Shown: piece by piece, positions 50,252-62,910 of the stretch | Position numbering within the stretch: position 1 is the stretch's first letter | Layout of the letters: the number at the start of each line of letters is the position of its first letter | From: Ecdyonurus torrentis | Taxonomy: Eukaryota; Arthropoda; Insecta; Ephemeroptera; Heptageniidae | Length of the DNA stretch: 64,000 bases | Direction of reading: 5' to 3' | NCBI GenBank assembly: GCA_949318235.1 | Contig: OX439133.1 | Coordinates: 19,288,451 to 19,352,450, forward strand | The notes under the pieces: generated by a model | The model's input: only the letters and a program-made list of their open reading frames with translations | What the model was told of the DNA's origin: nothing | Database searches by the model: none | Position numbers and translations under genes: made by a program

Positions 50252-50664
50252 TTAACTATTTACCGCTAAAGTATTTATGTTTATACTAACGAGTTATTCT
50301 TTAAACTTTTTTTCAAAAAGTTATTGGTTTGTACTTTGTACTGAAGAGTTACTTATATGTATCTGAATAATTTGTTCAGTTTATGTTTTCCATGTGTGGA
50401 ATTGCATTGTATTTTTTTTAGAGAGTTTTATGATTTTTATGATTATTGATCGTTTAATTGTTTTTACTAATAAACATCTCTGCTCAAAATAATTACTCAA
50501 ATATAATTTAAATTGAAAAATTATTATTATTATATGTTTAAAATTTCATTATACTATAAAAATCTTTTAATAACAAATATATTGTTAATTATATTGAAAT
50601 AATTGAAATAATATTGAAAATAATTCTAATTATGTTCAAAATGTCAAAGGACTAAGCAAAAACG

Positions 50665-51022
50665 GGTGCATGGACAAAAATAAAAATGTAAATACGTAAT
50701 AATTATGCTAGATCATTTTCAGCACAATTTCTTCAATACAACATAATTTATGCTATACTGCATTATTGATATGTTATAAAATAGCATAAATATTATGTTG
50801 TGCAAACGAAAAACATAAATTTGATCAATTATTCAGATACATAGATGTATTAACTCTTCAGTACAAACCAATAATTGAATTGAAAAAAGTTTGAACAGTA
50901 CCATGCTAGAATATGCGTTATTTCTTCCGCGGTAGCTCTGCACATTTTAAAGAACTTTGTATTTATCTAACAAAATTATTATAAAAAAAGGTCTAAATAG
51001 TCTTTAGTTTTTTTTTCCGTGC
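50665..51022. mobile_element. R2 element (degraded)
   Basis: AATACGTAATAATTATGCTAG, ACATAATTTATGCTATACTGC and an end TTTTTTTTCCGTGCA. It shares these with the copies at 60058-60612 and 61714-61882. A less certain relative lies at 30905-31005 (AAATAATTATGCTATC, ATTTATGCTATATTGTAT). Confidence 0.5.
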
Positions 51023-51108
51023 AGCATATATCTATTTATGTCATTCTAATTTAATATATATTTTCATACATGCATCATAAATTACGTAATTTAAGCTTTC
51101 TATGTGTA

Positions 51109-51306
51109 TAAAATTACTACCTATGGCAGGTGCATGTACCCTGTATTTTGCAATAGGTTCACTTTAAATTGGAACAGGAAGTTACAAACTACAATACCAC
51201 TTAATCTAAGTGAGTCACACCTTTATTGTAGCATAGTGCACCTGTATTAGGTATTATTGTAGTATAATAATACCTGTGCTCTAGGTTATGTGTCTACCTA
51301 TTGCAT
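51109..51306 (-). mobile_element. R1 MITE, copy 2
   Basis: Reverse of the 40.3-kb element: AATTACTACCTATGGCAGGTG, GTGAGTCACACCTTTATTG, AGGTATTATTGTAGTATAATA and CTACCTATTGCATT. The poly-T/CCGT terminus at the left is degraded. Confidence 0.8.
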
Positions 51307-51600
51307 TTACTTGACTTAAGTTTTATCTATTTTCCGTATACCTTTTTTGGCCTCTTAATAAAAATAATTTATTATTATATTATTATTAGAAAAACAGTAA
51401 CATTTTTTACGCTATTTAATATAAATACAGGATTAATTAAGTAATTTATTTTATCCTTGTAAGTGTCATTACATGTTTCAACATTTTAATCATGTACTCT
51501 AATTACCTCATAATAATATTATATAATATAAATAAAATGAGAGCTTAATTAAAATATTCCGTAATTCAAAAGTATCTAATTTTTCATTCTGGTAGGAGTA

Positions 51601-51610
51601 AGAGAGAGTA

Positions 51611-51680
<70 letters not shown>
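51601..51680. repeat. AG microsatellite, about 35 units
   Basis: Purine array followed by degenerate AAAAGAGA units to 51720. Confidence 0.95.
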
Positions 51681-51685
<5 letters not shown>

Positions 51686-52097
51686 AGAAAAGAGAGAGCG
51701 AAAGAGAGAAAAGAGAGAATAATGTAATGCAGTATATCTAAAGCAATTACCCACTTTCTGCACATTGGTGCAAAAAAAAAAAAAAAAAAATGTGACGTTG
51801 GCTCACATATAGATGTGATACATTGCAACCCGAACTATACTCTATCCCAACTATAAACTAACTCAATAATAATAGTAAACTTTTTAACATCAATTAAGCT
51901 AATGTAGTTGGCATCAGTTTGGACATTATATAGAAGTCCCGCAGTGCGACTTCAACTCATGAGAAAAATGTATAAAAAGCTGGATACATATAATATATAT
52001 ATAGAGAGAGAAAATATAAAATAAAGAAAGAAAAAAAAAACTGTTGCAAAAGTTTGAGAGTTTCAGAGAGTGAAGTTAAAGAGTAAGAGTATGAGAG

Positions 52098-52258
<161 letters not shown>

Positions 52259-52603
52259 AGCAAACATAAAAATATCTGTAGACAATTTTTTAAATTAAAT
52301 GTTAATACTCAAAAGTAGTCTTTTAAAATAAAATTAAATTAGGATAACAACAGCAACAACAAATTACTTTAATGGAGCCTTTCTCTTCACATATTGTAAT
52401 AAAATTGATTGAATAAAAAACTGTTATATTTTTAATGAATATAATCATAATGAATTGCAAATTTAACATATCGTACCTTGTGAAAAAGTTAGCACTACGT
52501 GTTTATTTCCTTTTCTTCTTCTTCTTCTTCTTTTTTTTTTTTTTTCTTTCTTTCTCTCCTTTCCTTTTATTTTAACATGTTTACAAAAGTGTTACAATTT
52601 AGT

Positions 52604-52915
52604 TTAGGGGTTGTATTTAGATGGCTTGTATTTCAAAATCTAATAAGAAAACTTTTAAACTTTATGGTACCATTGGAAACAGTTATATATACTACTGATA
52701 AAATTTTCAGAACCCAAGACCATCAGATAAGAGAGAAAAATACGCATTAAAATTAACATGGGCTCTTATGTGACTAAAACTTCAAAAAATCAGAATTTAA
52801 AATTTAGTATGGTGACCCCATAATTTTTTTTTTTTTTTTTACATTTTTGGAAATAATTTATATTCTAATATATCACTGTATACAAAATTTCAGAATTTTC
52901 ATTTTATTAACTTAA
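52604..52915 (+). mobile_element. T4 MITE, copy 4 (right end eroded by poly-A)
   Basis: GGGGTTGTATTTAGATGGCTTG, ACCATCAGATAAGAGAG, TGGGCTCTTATGTGAC and AGTATGGTGACCCC. The left flank is TTTA rather than TTAA, and the right end runs into a poly-A (52914-52933). Confidence 0.8.
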
Positions 52916-53569
52916 AAAAAAAAAAAAAAAAAATACATAAGCAATTATTTTTAGCATTTTAACTATTATGCTATGTAGTATAATCATTAATCACTAATTA
53001 ATATAGTGTTAATTATGATGTTATGCATTAATATTGCTACATTGAAGTAGCATAATTCATACGTATTTATTTTGAGAGTATATTTTGCACAAAGAAAAAC
53101 TTAAATATTGAAAAAAAAAAAAAAAAATTGCAATTTTTTTGAAATTAAAATTTACAAACAATAAATTCCATGTATTGCTCAAAAGTTTTAGACTTTTTGA
53201 TCAACTTGATTACATTCCGACATATGAAATATATTACTAGATATAGGATTCATGCATTATAAAGTTACAGTTATGCAATATTCAATTTTTGACCTATATG
53301 AAAAGTAAAATGCAATTATTAATTTGACCTACATTATCCAGTAACGGAAATCATATTATTTGCAACTTGATATCGGATATACGTATCAAGTTTATCAATG
53401 TGATGCAATGAGTAATTAATTCTATTCTTAACTTGTTTACTTGCAACTATACACTGGAAAAAAAAATCTAATATATAAAATAGCAAATAGTATAAGCTTG
53501 AATTTTCTATTATTTACTAGATTTTTTTCATCTAAATTTAAATTACTGTAAAATTCTAATTGCTTTTGA

Positions 53570-53908
53570 AGGAATAGACCAGAGAAAAACATAAGCATTT
53601 ATATCACAAAACACTTGATGGGATTTCCATAAATAACTTTAGTTTGTCTCTAAACCCAACTATAGCTCCGTAGCAGTGATCAAAAGTTTTCGATCTATGC
53701 ACAACATTTTAATATTAGTTTTTTCATGTTTCTGACGTCATAAACATGAATAATCACGCAAATTGTATACTTTACAGAATTTTCACGTTGTCTCGTGGGG
53801 CTACATTATAACATTCTGGTAAAAAATGCCAACAGTTTTGAAAATCCTATTTCGAGTATTTCGTGTTTATTCATTAAAAAGCACATGTTATTTTATGTGG
53901 TCTATGGC
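53570..53908 (+). mobile_element. T2 MITE, copy 3
   Basis: Left flank TTGA (a mutated TTAA), then AGGAATAGACCAGAG. The right end is TATGTGGTCTATGGC followed by TTAA. TGACGTCA at 53733-53740. It contains AACCCAACTATAGCTCCGTAGC, also found in the 60-kb copy. Confidence 0.9.
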
Positions 53909-53963
53909 TTAAATATTAAGTTTCAGCAAAAATGATTGTATTAAATTTATTTTAATAGTAAAA

Positions 53964-54139
53964 TATTATGCACATGACGCGTATAATTGACTTGCATTGA
54001 TGGATAAAAAAAGTTGGAACAATGTAAACAAATGGAACCGTTCACATATAATTTTCAAAACCAATGTGAAAGGCTCCATTTGTTTACATTGTTCCAATTT
54101 CCGTCGACGCGCGTCAAATTTACGCGTTCATGTGAATAA
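53964..54139. mobile_element. M5 foldback MITE, copy 2
   Basis: CACATGACGCGTA at the left pairs with TACGCGTTCATGTG at the right. TTGGAACAATGTAAACAAAT pairs with ATTTGTTTACATTGTTCCAA. CGTCGACGCGCGTCAAATTT remains only in the right arm. Confidence 0.85.
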
Positions 54140-54221
54140 AACTTAAAAAGTAATTTTTACATGATACTTAAAAATTAAAATTGCTACGCTTTAATCAAAA
54201 ATTAATATGTAAATATAGTAT

Positions 54222-54553
54222 ATAGAGTGTATCCGCATGACGTCATATTTGATGCACTTGGACGCCATACTGGAGTAATGAACAACATTTCACACAATAG
54301 AATAAACTTTGTTTTTTGGCTATTTTCTTTACGAAATGAGTTAATTTTTTTGTTATTATTATTTTTCTCACACACTTAAAAATACTAATTCAACCTATTA
54401 ACAGCATCAATGCTTTCAAAAATATTGTTTACAATAAGTAGTTTTAAATTACCAAAATGAGTAATTTTCCTATGCAGGGCAAATTATTAACTTATAATAA
54501 TATTAAGTGATCAAACGTGACGTCGACTTTAACACAAATGCATAGACCCTACT
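54222..54553 (+). mobile_element. M1 MITE, copy 9
   Basis: TATAGAGTGTATCCGCATGACGTCATATTTGATGC to AACACAAATGCATAGACCCTA. TGACGTCA at 54238-54245. The right end carries CGTGACGTCGAC. Confidence 0.9.
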
Positions 54554-55161
54554 TAAATTATAATAGTTTCTATTATAAAATTACTGTAAAAACAATTATA
54601 ATTATTGTAAAAGTAATAAGCAATTTTTAAATTTTAATATTGGAATAAAAATTGCTACATTTTTACTAAGTATTATTATTTAAATATAGCATTTAATTTT
54701 TTATTGTAATTTTACTTTCATTTTACATCAAAAAATAGTTTACAAATTTTTATTTTATATAATATATATTTTTTTAATTTAAATAAATATTTTATAAATT
54801 CTTTTGTAATTACATGTCATTTAAAATTGCTTAAAAAATTGCTTTCATGTTTCTTGTAGTCTTATTCTTATTAGTCTTATTACCGTAGTATAGAAATAAC
54901 CGAGATAATTTTATCAAGTAACATATTAAACGAGAGATGAATTGTGAAGTAAATATTAAGTGAGTAGGTGACAGACTGATATCTCACAAACTGGACGGTC
55001 ACAAATTATTATATAAACACAAAATAAAGAAGAAATGGTACTTAAAAGTTTAGCTACGTCAAACATGTGAAAACACGATAATATATTAAAGTCATTCCAC
55101 TTTAAAGATAAATTGTAAATGTGGAAATTCAAATTTTAGTCAAATTAGAACTCTTTATATA

Positions 55162-55469
55162 TAAGGGTGGTTTCACTCATGTTAAAGTTGACGCCATAAG
55201 TGAGTACTCAATAACATTGGCCGGTATAGGAAAATAGCATATTTTGCCAGTTTAAAAATACTTCGCACTTTTTTTGAGAGAATTGATGCTGTTAACAGGT
55301 TGAATTTGTACCTCAAGTATGCAATAAAAATAATAATGACCAAAAAACTGCTAATTTTCCACAGAAAATATCCAAAAACTACGTTTGTCCTATGTTGAGC
55401 AATTTTATTCATTGCTCAAGAAGAGCATCGAAAAGCACTCAGAATGACATCATGCGTACACACCCTATA
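55162..55469 (-). mobile_element. M1 MITE, copy 10
   Basis: TAAGGGTGGTTTCACTCATG to CATGCGTACACACCCTATA. The core is mutated (TGACATCA). A poly-A of 27 nt follows immediately. Confidence 0.9.
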
Positions 55470-55470
55470 T

Positions 55471-55503
<33 letters not shown>

Positions 55504-55693
55504 AGATTTAACCGATTTTATTTAAAAATTATTTTGTTTATTTTGTTGGAAATAAATAATGTACAAAAAATTATTCTGAAAATATTCTTCTTTTAACAAT
55601 TACCGGTCCAAGTCGGTCACGTTCTACGTTAAATATATTAATAAATAGTTTTTCAGTAACTAGGAATGGTAGCAAAATACAAAGTGTGTTATA

Positions 55694-55931
55694 CAGTGCA
55701 TGCATTTATGTTAAAGTCAACGCCATATTGGATCAGTCACTAACATGGGTGCCATAGGAAAATAACTCATTTTGCCAGTTTTTAAAAACACCATAATATG
55801 CCAAAAATTTGAGAGCATTGATGCTGTCAATACAGTATGTTGAATTAATATTTCAAGTGTGTGAGAAAAATAGCAAAAACAAAAAATTAACTGATTTTTC
55901 AAAGAAAATTGCCTAAAACGAAGTTTGTCCT
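55694..55931 (-). mobile_element. M1 MITE, copy 11, interrupted by copy 12
   Basis: GCATGCATTTATGTTAAAGTCAACGCC to GAAGTTTGTCC. The remaining left-terminal part (CAGTATGG, CRE-like core) is absent, because another M1 end begins at TATAGGGTGTGTGCG. Confidence 0.85.
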
Positions 55932-56095
55932 ATAGGGTGTGTGCGCATGACGTCATTCTGAATGCTTTTCGAAGTTTTTGATGCTTTTCTTCAGCAAAAA
56001 TAGCATTGGTCAGTATAGGATAAACGTAGTTTTTGGTTATTTTCTTTGGGAAATTAGCTTTTTTTTTGTTTTGTTATTATTAACAATTGTTTAAT
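55931..56095 (+). mobile_element. M1 MITE, copy 12, left half only
   Basis: TATAGGGTGTGTGCGCATGACGTCATTCTGAATGC (TGACGTCA 55948-55955), CAGTATAGGATAAACGTAG and TTTGGTTATTTTCTTTGGG. It ends at about 56095 without the right half. Confidence 0.85.
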
Positions 56096-56152
56096 TTTTT
56101 TTTATCCATCGCCGGTTAGAAGCATTGCGTTATTATCCTTTAATATTAATGC

Positions 56153-56183
<31 letters not shown>

Positions 56184-57068
56184 GGTCATTACTAAATTTG
56201 AGATATTTTAGCAGCTTCAAGTAATGTAGAAAAAAAATTTAAGAAACGAACAATTCCCATAACTGTATTTTTTTGTTCTTTATATTTTACATGAAATATT
56301 ATGAAATGTAGGATAAAATATTATACGCATAACGAACAAAGCAGAAGTAGATGCATTATTATAGATGCATAATAAAACAATGGCTTTGCATTTCTGTATA
56401 TAAATTTATTTTAATGATTTATAAAACAATGAAATCGTATAATATGAGCTTCATAAAGTATCAGAGAAATGTATTCTAACAATGGTTATTAGCATAATAC
56501 TTATTGAAGTGTATACTTCACTACTATTGACATTATAACAATTTAAAACTGGTACTACGTATATATACTAGGATTTGCTATACGTATTTCAATGTAGAAT
56601 AAAATCTTATCGCTATATAGTATACATTATTATTATATTATAGTTTTGTCTTTTTAATTCCGTTTTTTTTTTTTAGCTTTTTCTTTTTTCTTTGTTTTTA
56701 TTATTATTGTTTTCTGTTTTCATTCTTCCTTTTTTTTTTTTTAGTTTCATTATTTGCTACGATTTCGTTAATTTCAGTCGAAATTTTATTTGCAATCATA
56801 ATAATAATGATGTTAACTGACGATACTAATATACTAGTTTCTATAGATTGATTTTCATTATTATTATTATTATTTGTTACCGGTTGGGTTAGTTCTAAAT
56901 TGGCTCATTTCTATTCTCTTTACTAAAATACCTTAAATTTGTTATCATTTAGCCATTAGAGCTACTTTTAAGATGCTATAATAATATGTACTGTATGATG
57001 TTTATATGTATACAAATTAAAACTTTCTCAGTAATACAATTTCTTCTTTTTTTTTTTTCAATGTGATT

Positions 57069-57106
<38 letters not shown>

Positions 57107-57405
57107 AAGGCAATAATATTTATAATAAAACTGATAAATACGATTTAAAAAAAAAAACTAAATTAATATGATGAACAAATATTGACAAAATAAATTACCT
57201 TAGATAAGGCTCAATTTAAATAAGAATATTATTGTACTGTACAGCGTAAATATTGCTATTGTGGAATAACAATAATAATTTTGCAGTTTAACATGCTGAG
57301 TAGCAAAATCCGTGGCCAATAATGTTGGCAATAGCCAAATTCTAAATATTTAAAAAATTTTATTAGTAGTAAAAATAATTCGAAATTTTTAGAAATATAA
57401 TATTT

Positions 57406-57714
57406 ATAGGATGTTGTCGCATACTGAATGTGCTTCAATGCCATACTGAAGCAATAAATAGCATTACTCAGCTTAGAACAAACGTGTTTTTTTACTATTT
57501 TAAAAAGTCAGCTAATTTTATTGTGTATATTATTTTTCTCGCATACTTGAAAACCTAATTCAAGCTGTTAACAGCATCAGTGCTCTTAAAAATATTGCTA
57601 TATAAGTATTTTAAAACTGGCAAAATGTTTCTTTTCCCATACCATCCTATGCTCATGTTATTTAGTGCTACCAAATGGCATTTTAACTTTTATAAGAATG
57701 CAACCATCTTATAA
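57406..57714 (+). mobile_element. M1 MITE, copy 13
   Basis: TATAGGATGTTGTCGCATACTGAATGTGC to AAGAATGCAACCATCTTATA. The CRE-like core is lost. Confidence 0.85.
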
Positions 57715-58138
57715 TTTAGTCATTGTATCATGAAATCTTCATTAAAAAATTATTAGTCTCATTTCAAAATGAACTAATAAAGTAGAAGGCTAACTTTGAA
57801 ATTGCAGAATTTCTATCATATTTTAAATAAAATGCAACTTTTTGATAAGATTGAAAGTAAAGATTTCAAAGTTAGTAACTGTACATATACAAAAAAAATA
57901 TTTATTGATATTGGAAGTGAAAATAAAATCAATAATCAGAAATTGGTTGCATGACAAAAAGTAATCCAAACAAAATTCATGTTTCAATTGTTTAAGGTCA
58001 ATTCATATGGGAGTTTGCATGTTTACTTTTAACTTTTTATAATACTTTTGTTTTCTCTATTTACATCTAAAACTAAACAATCTTGATATCCTAATTATGT
58101 TTATTACGTTTTTTATTACAGTATGCGTATTAGTTTAA

Positions 58139-58560
58139 GGTGGGAAATCAGCTACTAAGGCATTTGACTAAAAATAATAATAATAAATATGGAAATAGAA
58201 ATTTTGCATAGTGATAAAGTTTTGAGATTCTAACAAAATAGACTCTGACTAAAAGGTCGACTTTTTGAACAATCGCCCAAAATTGCGTACTATAGTTTGT
58301 ATTATACAAATAATCGATTGTTGGATTTTTCAAATGACCTTGAAACCTTCTTAGATTTTCCAGACTGTACATTATAGGACAAAGCATCTTCAAAAATGAT
58401 GAAAAACAATTGAAGGGTCACCATTTTAAGATTTTAATTTTTTTTCTTTTTTTTTTTGAGGTTTTAGTCCCATATAAGCCTATAATAATGTCAATAGCTA
58501 TTTTTTCTCTTATGTGATGGTCACGGGTTCTGAAAATTTAGGTACCTGTTACTATTAATT
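58139..58560 (-). mobile_element. T4 MITE, copy 5, longer variant
   Basis: TTAA at 58135-58138, then GGTGGGAAATCAGCTACTAAGG (the T4 right end in reverse), AATTTTGCATAGTGATAAAG, GGGTCACCATTTTAAGATTTT, TTAGTCCCATATAAGCC and GTGATGGTCACGGGTTCTGAAA. The GGGCGTA end is not found. It contains about 130 bp absent from the other copies (58230-58400). Confidence 0.8.
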
Positions 58561-59227
58561 TGAGATCGCATCATTTTTTTTTTTTTTTTTTTTTTTTTAG
58601 ATTCAATCCATCTTAATGCAACTCTTCATATTTCTATTACTTTAATTTATAGTTTTAATTATGTTTTATGAATGTCAATCTTATTGAATATAATAGTCCA
58701 TTGTACTAGACATGTCTGTATTTGGAAACTACAATAACTCAAATCAAACTTTTAAAATCACTTCATGCACTTAATTCCGTATTAATCTACCTTACTTCAT
58801 AAATATCATATTGAAACAATCAAAATTCCACTCATTTATTGAATATTGCTTATGCATACATTATATAGGGAACTTAAAAATATTTATAAAAAAAAGGATA
58901 TTTTAAATAAAATAATCTATTTTACAATATTAAATTAAAAGTAATTTGTAACATAATATAAATTATATATTTTTTTAAATACATAAAATTTTAATTATAT
59001 GTATTTATTTAATAATTACATAACGGGAACAATTTTATCTTTTAAAAATTTCTGACTTTACAAGACGTTAAGTAATAAACTTAAAACAGCCATAAAACTT
59101 TTTAAATACATTTTTCTAGCTCGACTTTTTTTTCTTTGTATTGTTTGGACATTTGTCAGTTTTTTATTTTGAAATTTCAACTTTTAAGCCGTGTAGAAGA
59201 AAACTTTATATTCAGCATTTTATTGTT

Positions 59228-59356
<129 letters not shown>

Positions 59357-60057
59357 TCTTCCACTTTTGTTTCTTTTTAAAGTAGTTACACTTATAATTT
59401 CAATCAGAATAGTCTATCGATTTATTTTGGAATATATTTAATATAACATCAGAATCAATTTTCAAATATAGCAAAATTAGGTCATTTTAGAATTTATTAA
59501 GATTGCTGCCGTTTTATACCCTCAAAATATATATAAATATCTTCTATAACCTTGATTTTATACTGTATATGGCAATTTTTACATTTTATTTGGCTTGGTG
59601 AAATAATAAAAATACGATGCATTACAAACAGTAAAATTACATAGTAATCCTTTTCAAGAATTCAATTGCTTTTTTTATTGTTATTATTTCTAAAAGTTGA
59701 ATTTAAAAAAATTAAATTATATCAAAAATTTATCAATCAGATTCGAAAAACAAAAAAATAACGAAAGAAATGATGTTAATTTTTTCAGCTATACTTATTT
59801 TGTATTATCAAAAGAAGAAGAAAAAAAAAATAATGGAAAAAAAAAAAAAAAAAAACTAGTGTGGTATTGTATTACACGTTTTCCAATTTCTCCTTATTCC
59901 CTATACAGTACTATCAAATCAAGTACTATCTATGGAATCAAATTTTAATGTGAAAACTTCTGTTGTAATTTTTTTTTTTTTTTTTTTTTTTTTTTTGCAT
60001 GTATGAATGTAATGTTATAAAATATGTATTTTTATTGCTATTTTTCTACACATAAGA

Positions 60058-60612
60058 ACGGTAAAAAATAAACGTAATAACTATGATATAGTTCAATGCA
60101 ACAACATTTATGCATAAAAACATAATTTATGCTATATTGTATTGTGTTTAAACTACCCAATAAATATAACATGATAGTTAAAGCCATAGACCACATCAAA
60201 AACATGCATGTGCGTTTTAATGAAAATCACGAAATGGGATCTTCAAAACTGATGACAATTTTTACCAGAAAGGTTATGTAGCCCCACGAGAGAGCGTGAA
60301 AATACTGTAAAGTATGCAATTTACGTGACTTTTCATGTTTTTGACGTCAGAAACATGCAAAAATTAGTATAAAAATGTTGTGCGGGTTGCATAAATTGAC
60401 ATTTTCTGATCACTGCTACGGAGCTACAGTTAGGTTTGGAGACAAACTAAAGTTATTTATGTAAGTTCCAACAAATGTTTTGTGATATAAATGCTTATAT
60501 ATTTTCTTCTGGTCTATTCCTTTAAGATGTTCAGCATAAAAATAGCAGTGTTATGCAGTAGAGAATACAGAAATTGTTCAATGCAGCATAAATTAAATTT
60601 ATTTTTTCCGTA
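60058..60612. mobile_element. R2 element split by a T2 insertion
   Basis: Left part ACGGTAAAAAATAAACGTAATAACTATG to 60177. The right part from 60526 includes TTCAATGCAGCATAAATTAAA and ends TTATTTTTTCCGTAAG, inverse of the left end. The T2 element 60182-60521 with TTAA on both sides lies between. Confidence 0.65.
60182..60521 (-). mobile_element. T2 MITE, copy 4, flanked by TTAA
   Basis: TTAA at 60178-60181 and 60522-60525. Ends AGCCATAGACCACATC and CTGGTCTATTCCT. TGACGTCA at 60342-60349; GAAACATGCAAAAATTAG and TTGTGCGGGTTGCATAAATTG inside. It is the most complete T2. Confidence 0.93.
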
Positions 60613-60995
60613 AGCAATCTTTGATAGTTTTTTTCTTTCTAAGATATTGCCATTTTGCGCAGTTGTTATTAAATTTTTATTACTATTTGAAATGATAGTC
60701 TCTTCTACCAATATATCGCTGCGGTCGCGTCCATAGGGCGTACTTGCATTGCAAGGTCGTCTTAGAAAAGTCGTATTTACATTTTTGACCAGTACAACAG
60801 AGCGCGTAATTCCAGTTTAGGTTTTACGTGTTAATCTTATGATCATGGATGTGTGAGCAGCCATGAAATTGTCCAAATGCAAGCACAACTTTTGCAAAAA
60901 CATATCCAAATACAAGTGACTCTACTAGTTTCAAAAAGCACTTCTTACAAATTCAACAAAGGTGATGTCATACCGGATACTGATAAGAAACTCAC

Positions 60996-61096
60996 CTTTA
61001 TTGAAAATGTATAAGAAGCGCTTTTTGATACTTGACCAATAGATATAAGTGTGACATTTTGGCGTGACGAGAGCGATATACATATTTCTATTTGTA
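60996..61096 (-). CDS. Candidate internal coding exon, 101 bp, of the same minus-strand gene
   Basis: Minus strand: the acceptor CATTTTTCTTCAAG is followed by two bases completing a codon, then 33 open codons and the donor ATAAAG/GTGAGTTTC. Landmarks are QIEICISLSSRQN, LISIGQVSK and SASYTFSIK, an alternating hydrophobic pattern suggestive of beta strands. The end phase (0) matches the next exon at 46885-47001. A second frame is also open here but ends in the wrong phase. An alternative acceptor 16 bases upstream (start 61112) keeps the frame and adds S-I-F-L-Q-V, but it has a poly-A stretch instead of a pyrimidine tract. The preceding exon would have to end in phase 1 and is not visible in 61.1-64.0 kb, so it probably lies outside the window. 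Confidence 0.5.
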
Positions 61097-61173
61097 CTTG
61101 AAGAAAAATGCTCTGCACTATTTTTTTTTTTTTGCCACTATACAATTTTTTTTCTGCAAAGTAAACTTCAGTG

Positions 61174-61178
<5 letters not shown>

Positions 61179-61236
<58 letters not shown>
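61179..61236. repeat. CT microsatellite, 29 units
   Basis: It lies about 80 bp upstream (transcript sense) of the exon at 60996-61096. Confidence 0.97.
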
Positions 61237-61238
<2 letters not shown>

Positions 61239-61302
61239 ATCTGCATAAAATAAAATCCAACTCTTTATATTTCACTGACACAGAGTCGACCAACATATTG
61301 AA

Positions 61303-61307
<5 letters not shown>

Positions 61308-61356
<49 letters not shown>
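61308..61356. repeat. Poly-A tract, 49 nt
   Basis: Longest homopolymer in the window. It is followed by GCTAAGAGTCCCTCTGGCGACTCT, where AGAGTC and GACTCT pair. Confidence 0.97.
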
Positions 61357-61360
<4 letters not shown>

Positions 61361-61713
61361 AGAGTCCCTCTGGCGACTCTCCCTAAACACAATCAATAAA
61401 TTCATAATATTTCCTCTTCAATATCCTTACTAAATAAATCTTACACAAAATATTCTTCAACTAAATTTCTGTAGAGTGATATTAATATTTTATTTTCATC
61501 ACAACAAAGTCTCTACGGATATTGGATATTTTGTTAAAACAAATAAAGCTTTATTTTATTAATGTTTTACTTCAGTTTTTTATATAATTTTAAAGCTGTT
61601 TTTATAATTATATTATTAATGAAGTGTTACGGAACTTTTTAATACGATATGTCTTTTAACTCTGGTATAAAAATATTATATTTATAAAAATGACAAATTT
61701 GTATATTTTATTC

Positions 61714-61882
61714 ACGGAAAATAAAAATTACGTAATTTATGGTGTACTTATGTTATTATAGCATATAAAAAATGATGCTTAATTAGAACCATATAAATAA
61801 TTATGCTTATATTTGCTCAGCATACATTATTACGTTATATTTATTTTTGTACCTGCAATAAGTAGTAATTTTTTTCTCTTCA
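61714..61882. mobile_element. R-family element
   Basis: CACGGAAAATAAAAATTACGTAATTTATGG at the left, and TACCTGCAATAAGTAGTAATTTTTTTC at the right; the latter is the R1 terminus. It links R1 and R2 as one superfamily. Confidence 0.6.
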
Positions 61883-62046
61883 AAAATACTGCCATGTCAT
61901 TTTTTTTTTTTTTAATCGCATTAATGAAAAACAAAGTTACGTCAGAATAATGATGAAAAGTTTTTTTAACTTGTGTACTAATAAATAATTTTTTATTTTA
62001 CTGCTTTTAAACATGAATACATATTATACTCCAACAAAGGTAACGC

Positions 62047-62224
<178 letters not shown>

Positions 62225-62319
62225 TCATATATATAGAGTACTATACCGTTTTCATTTACTTTTTTTAAACATAAAAATGATTGAATTATTTTTCAATTAA
62301 TTATAATATTATAAACAAG

Positions 62320-62353
<34 letters not shown>

Positions 62354-62420
62354 GAGAAACAAAAGGAAAAGAAACAAAATGATAAATTTTAATCATTCAG
62401 AATTCATAGATTTCAGAATA

Positions 62421-62577
62421 AATATTTTCATGTCTCCGACTGTACATTAAGAAAGGGTATTTTTATAAAGTAAGAAGTAAGTTATGCAGTAGATAAAAAA
62501 CACAACACATGCAAGGAGATATATATATGGCTAAAGATTTTGATGTCACCGATTGTACATAAGTAAGTAATGCAGTA
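62421..62577. repeat. Outlying copies of the 81-bp tandem unit
   Basis: A degenerate partial unit (ATGTCTCCGACTGTACATTAAG, GTTATGCAGTAGATAAAAAAC) and a second partial unit (GGCTAAAGATTTTGATGTC to GTAATGCAGTA). The second stops where M1 copy 14 begins. Confidence 0.8.
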
Positions 62578-62890
62578 TAGGGTGTATGCGGATGACGTCA
62601 TATTTAATGCACTCGGAGGCCATACTGGAGTAGTCATTAACATTGCTCAGCATACTAGGACAAACTTCATTTGAGCCAAATTTCTTTGGGAAATCAGTTA
62701 ATTTCTTGTTATTGTTATTTTTCTCTCATACTTGAGATACTAATTATTCAACATATTTACAGCATCAATGCTCTCCAAAAATATCTCCAAAATGCTCTCC
62801 AAAAAAATGCTCTCCAAAAAAAATGCTCTCCAAAATATTGCATAGTGTTTTTAAACTGGCAAAATGAGTTATTTTTCTATGTGACCCATG
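62576..62890 (+). mobile_element. M1 MITE, copy 14, with internal minisatellite
   Basis: TATAGGGTGTATGCGGATGACGTCATATTTAATGC (TGACGTCA 62593-62600) to GAGTTATTTTTCTATGTGACCCATGG. The usual single CATCAATGCTCTCAAAAAT block is expanded into about five AATGCTCTCCAAAAA units (62766-62840). The right TIR is missing. Confidence 0.9.
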
Positions 62891-62910
62891 GCGTATGACA
62901 TGGTCCATGA

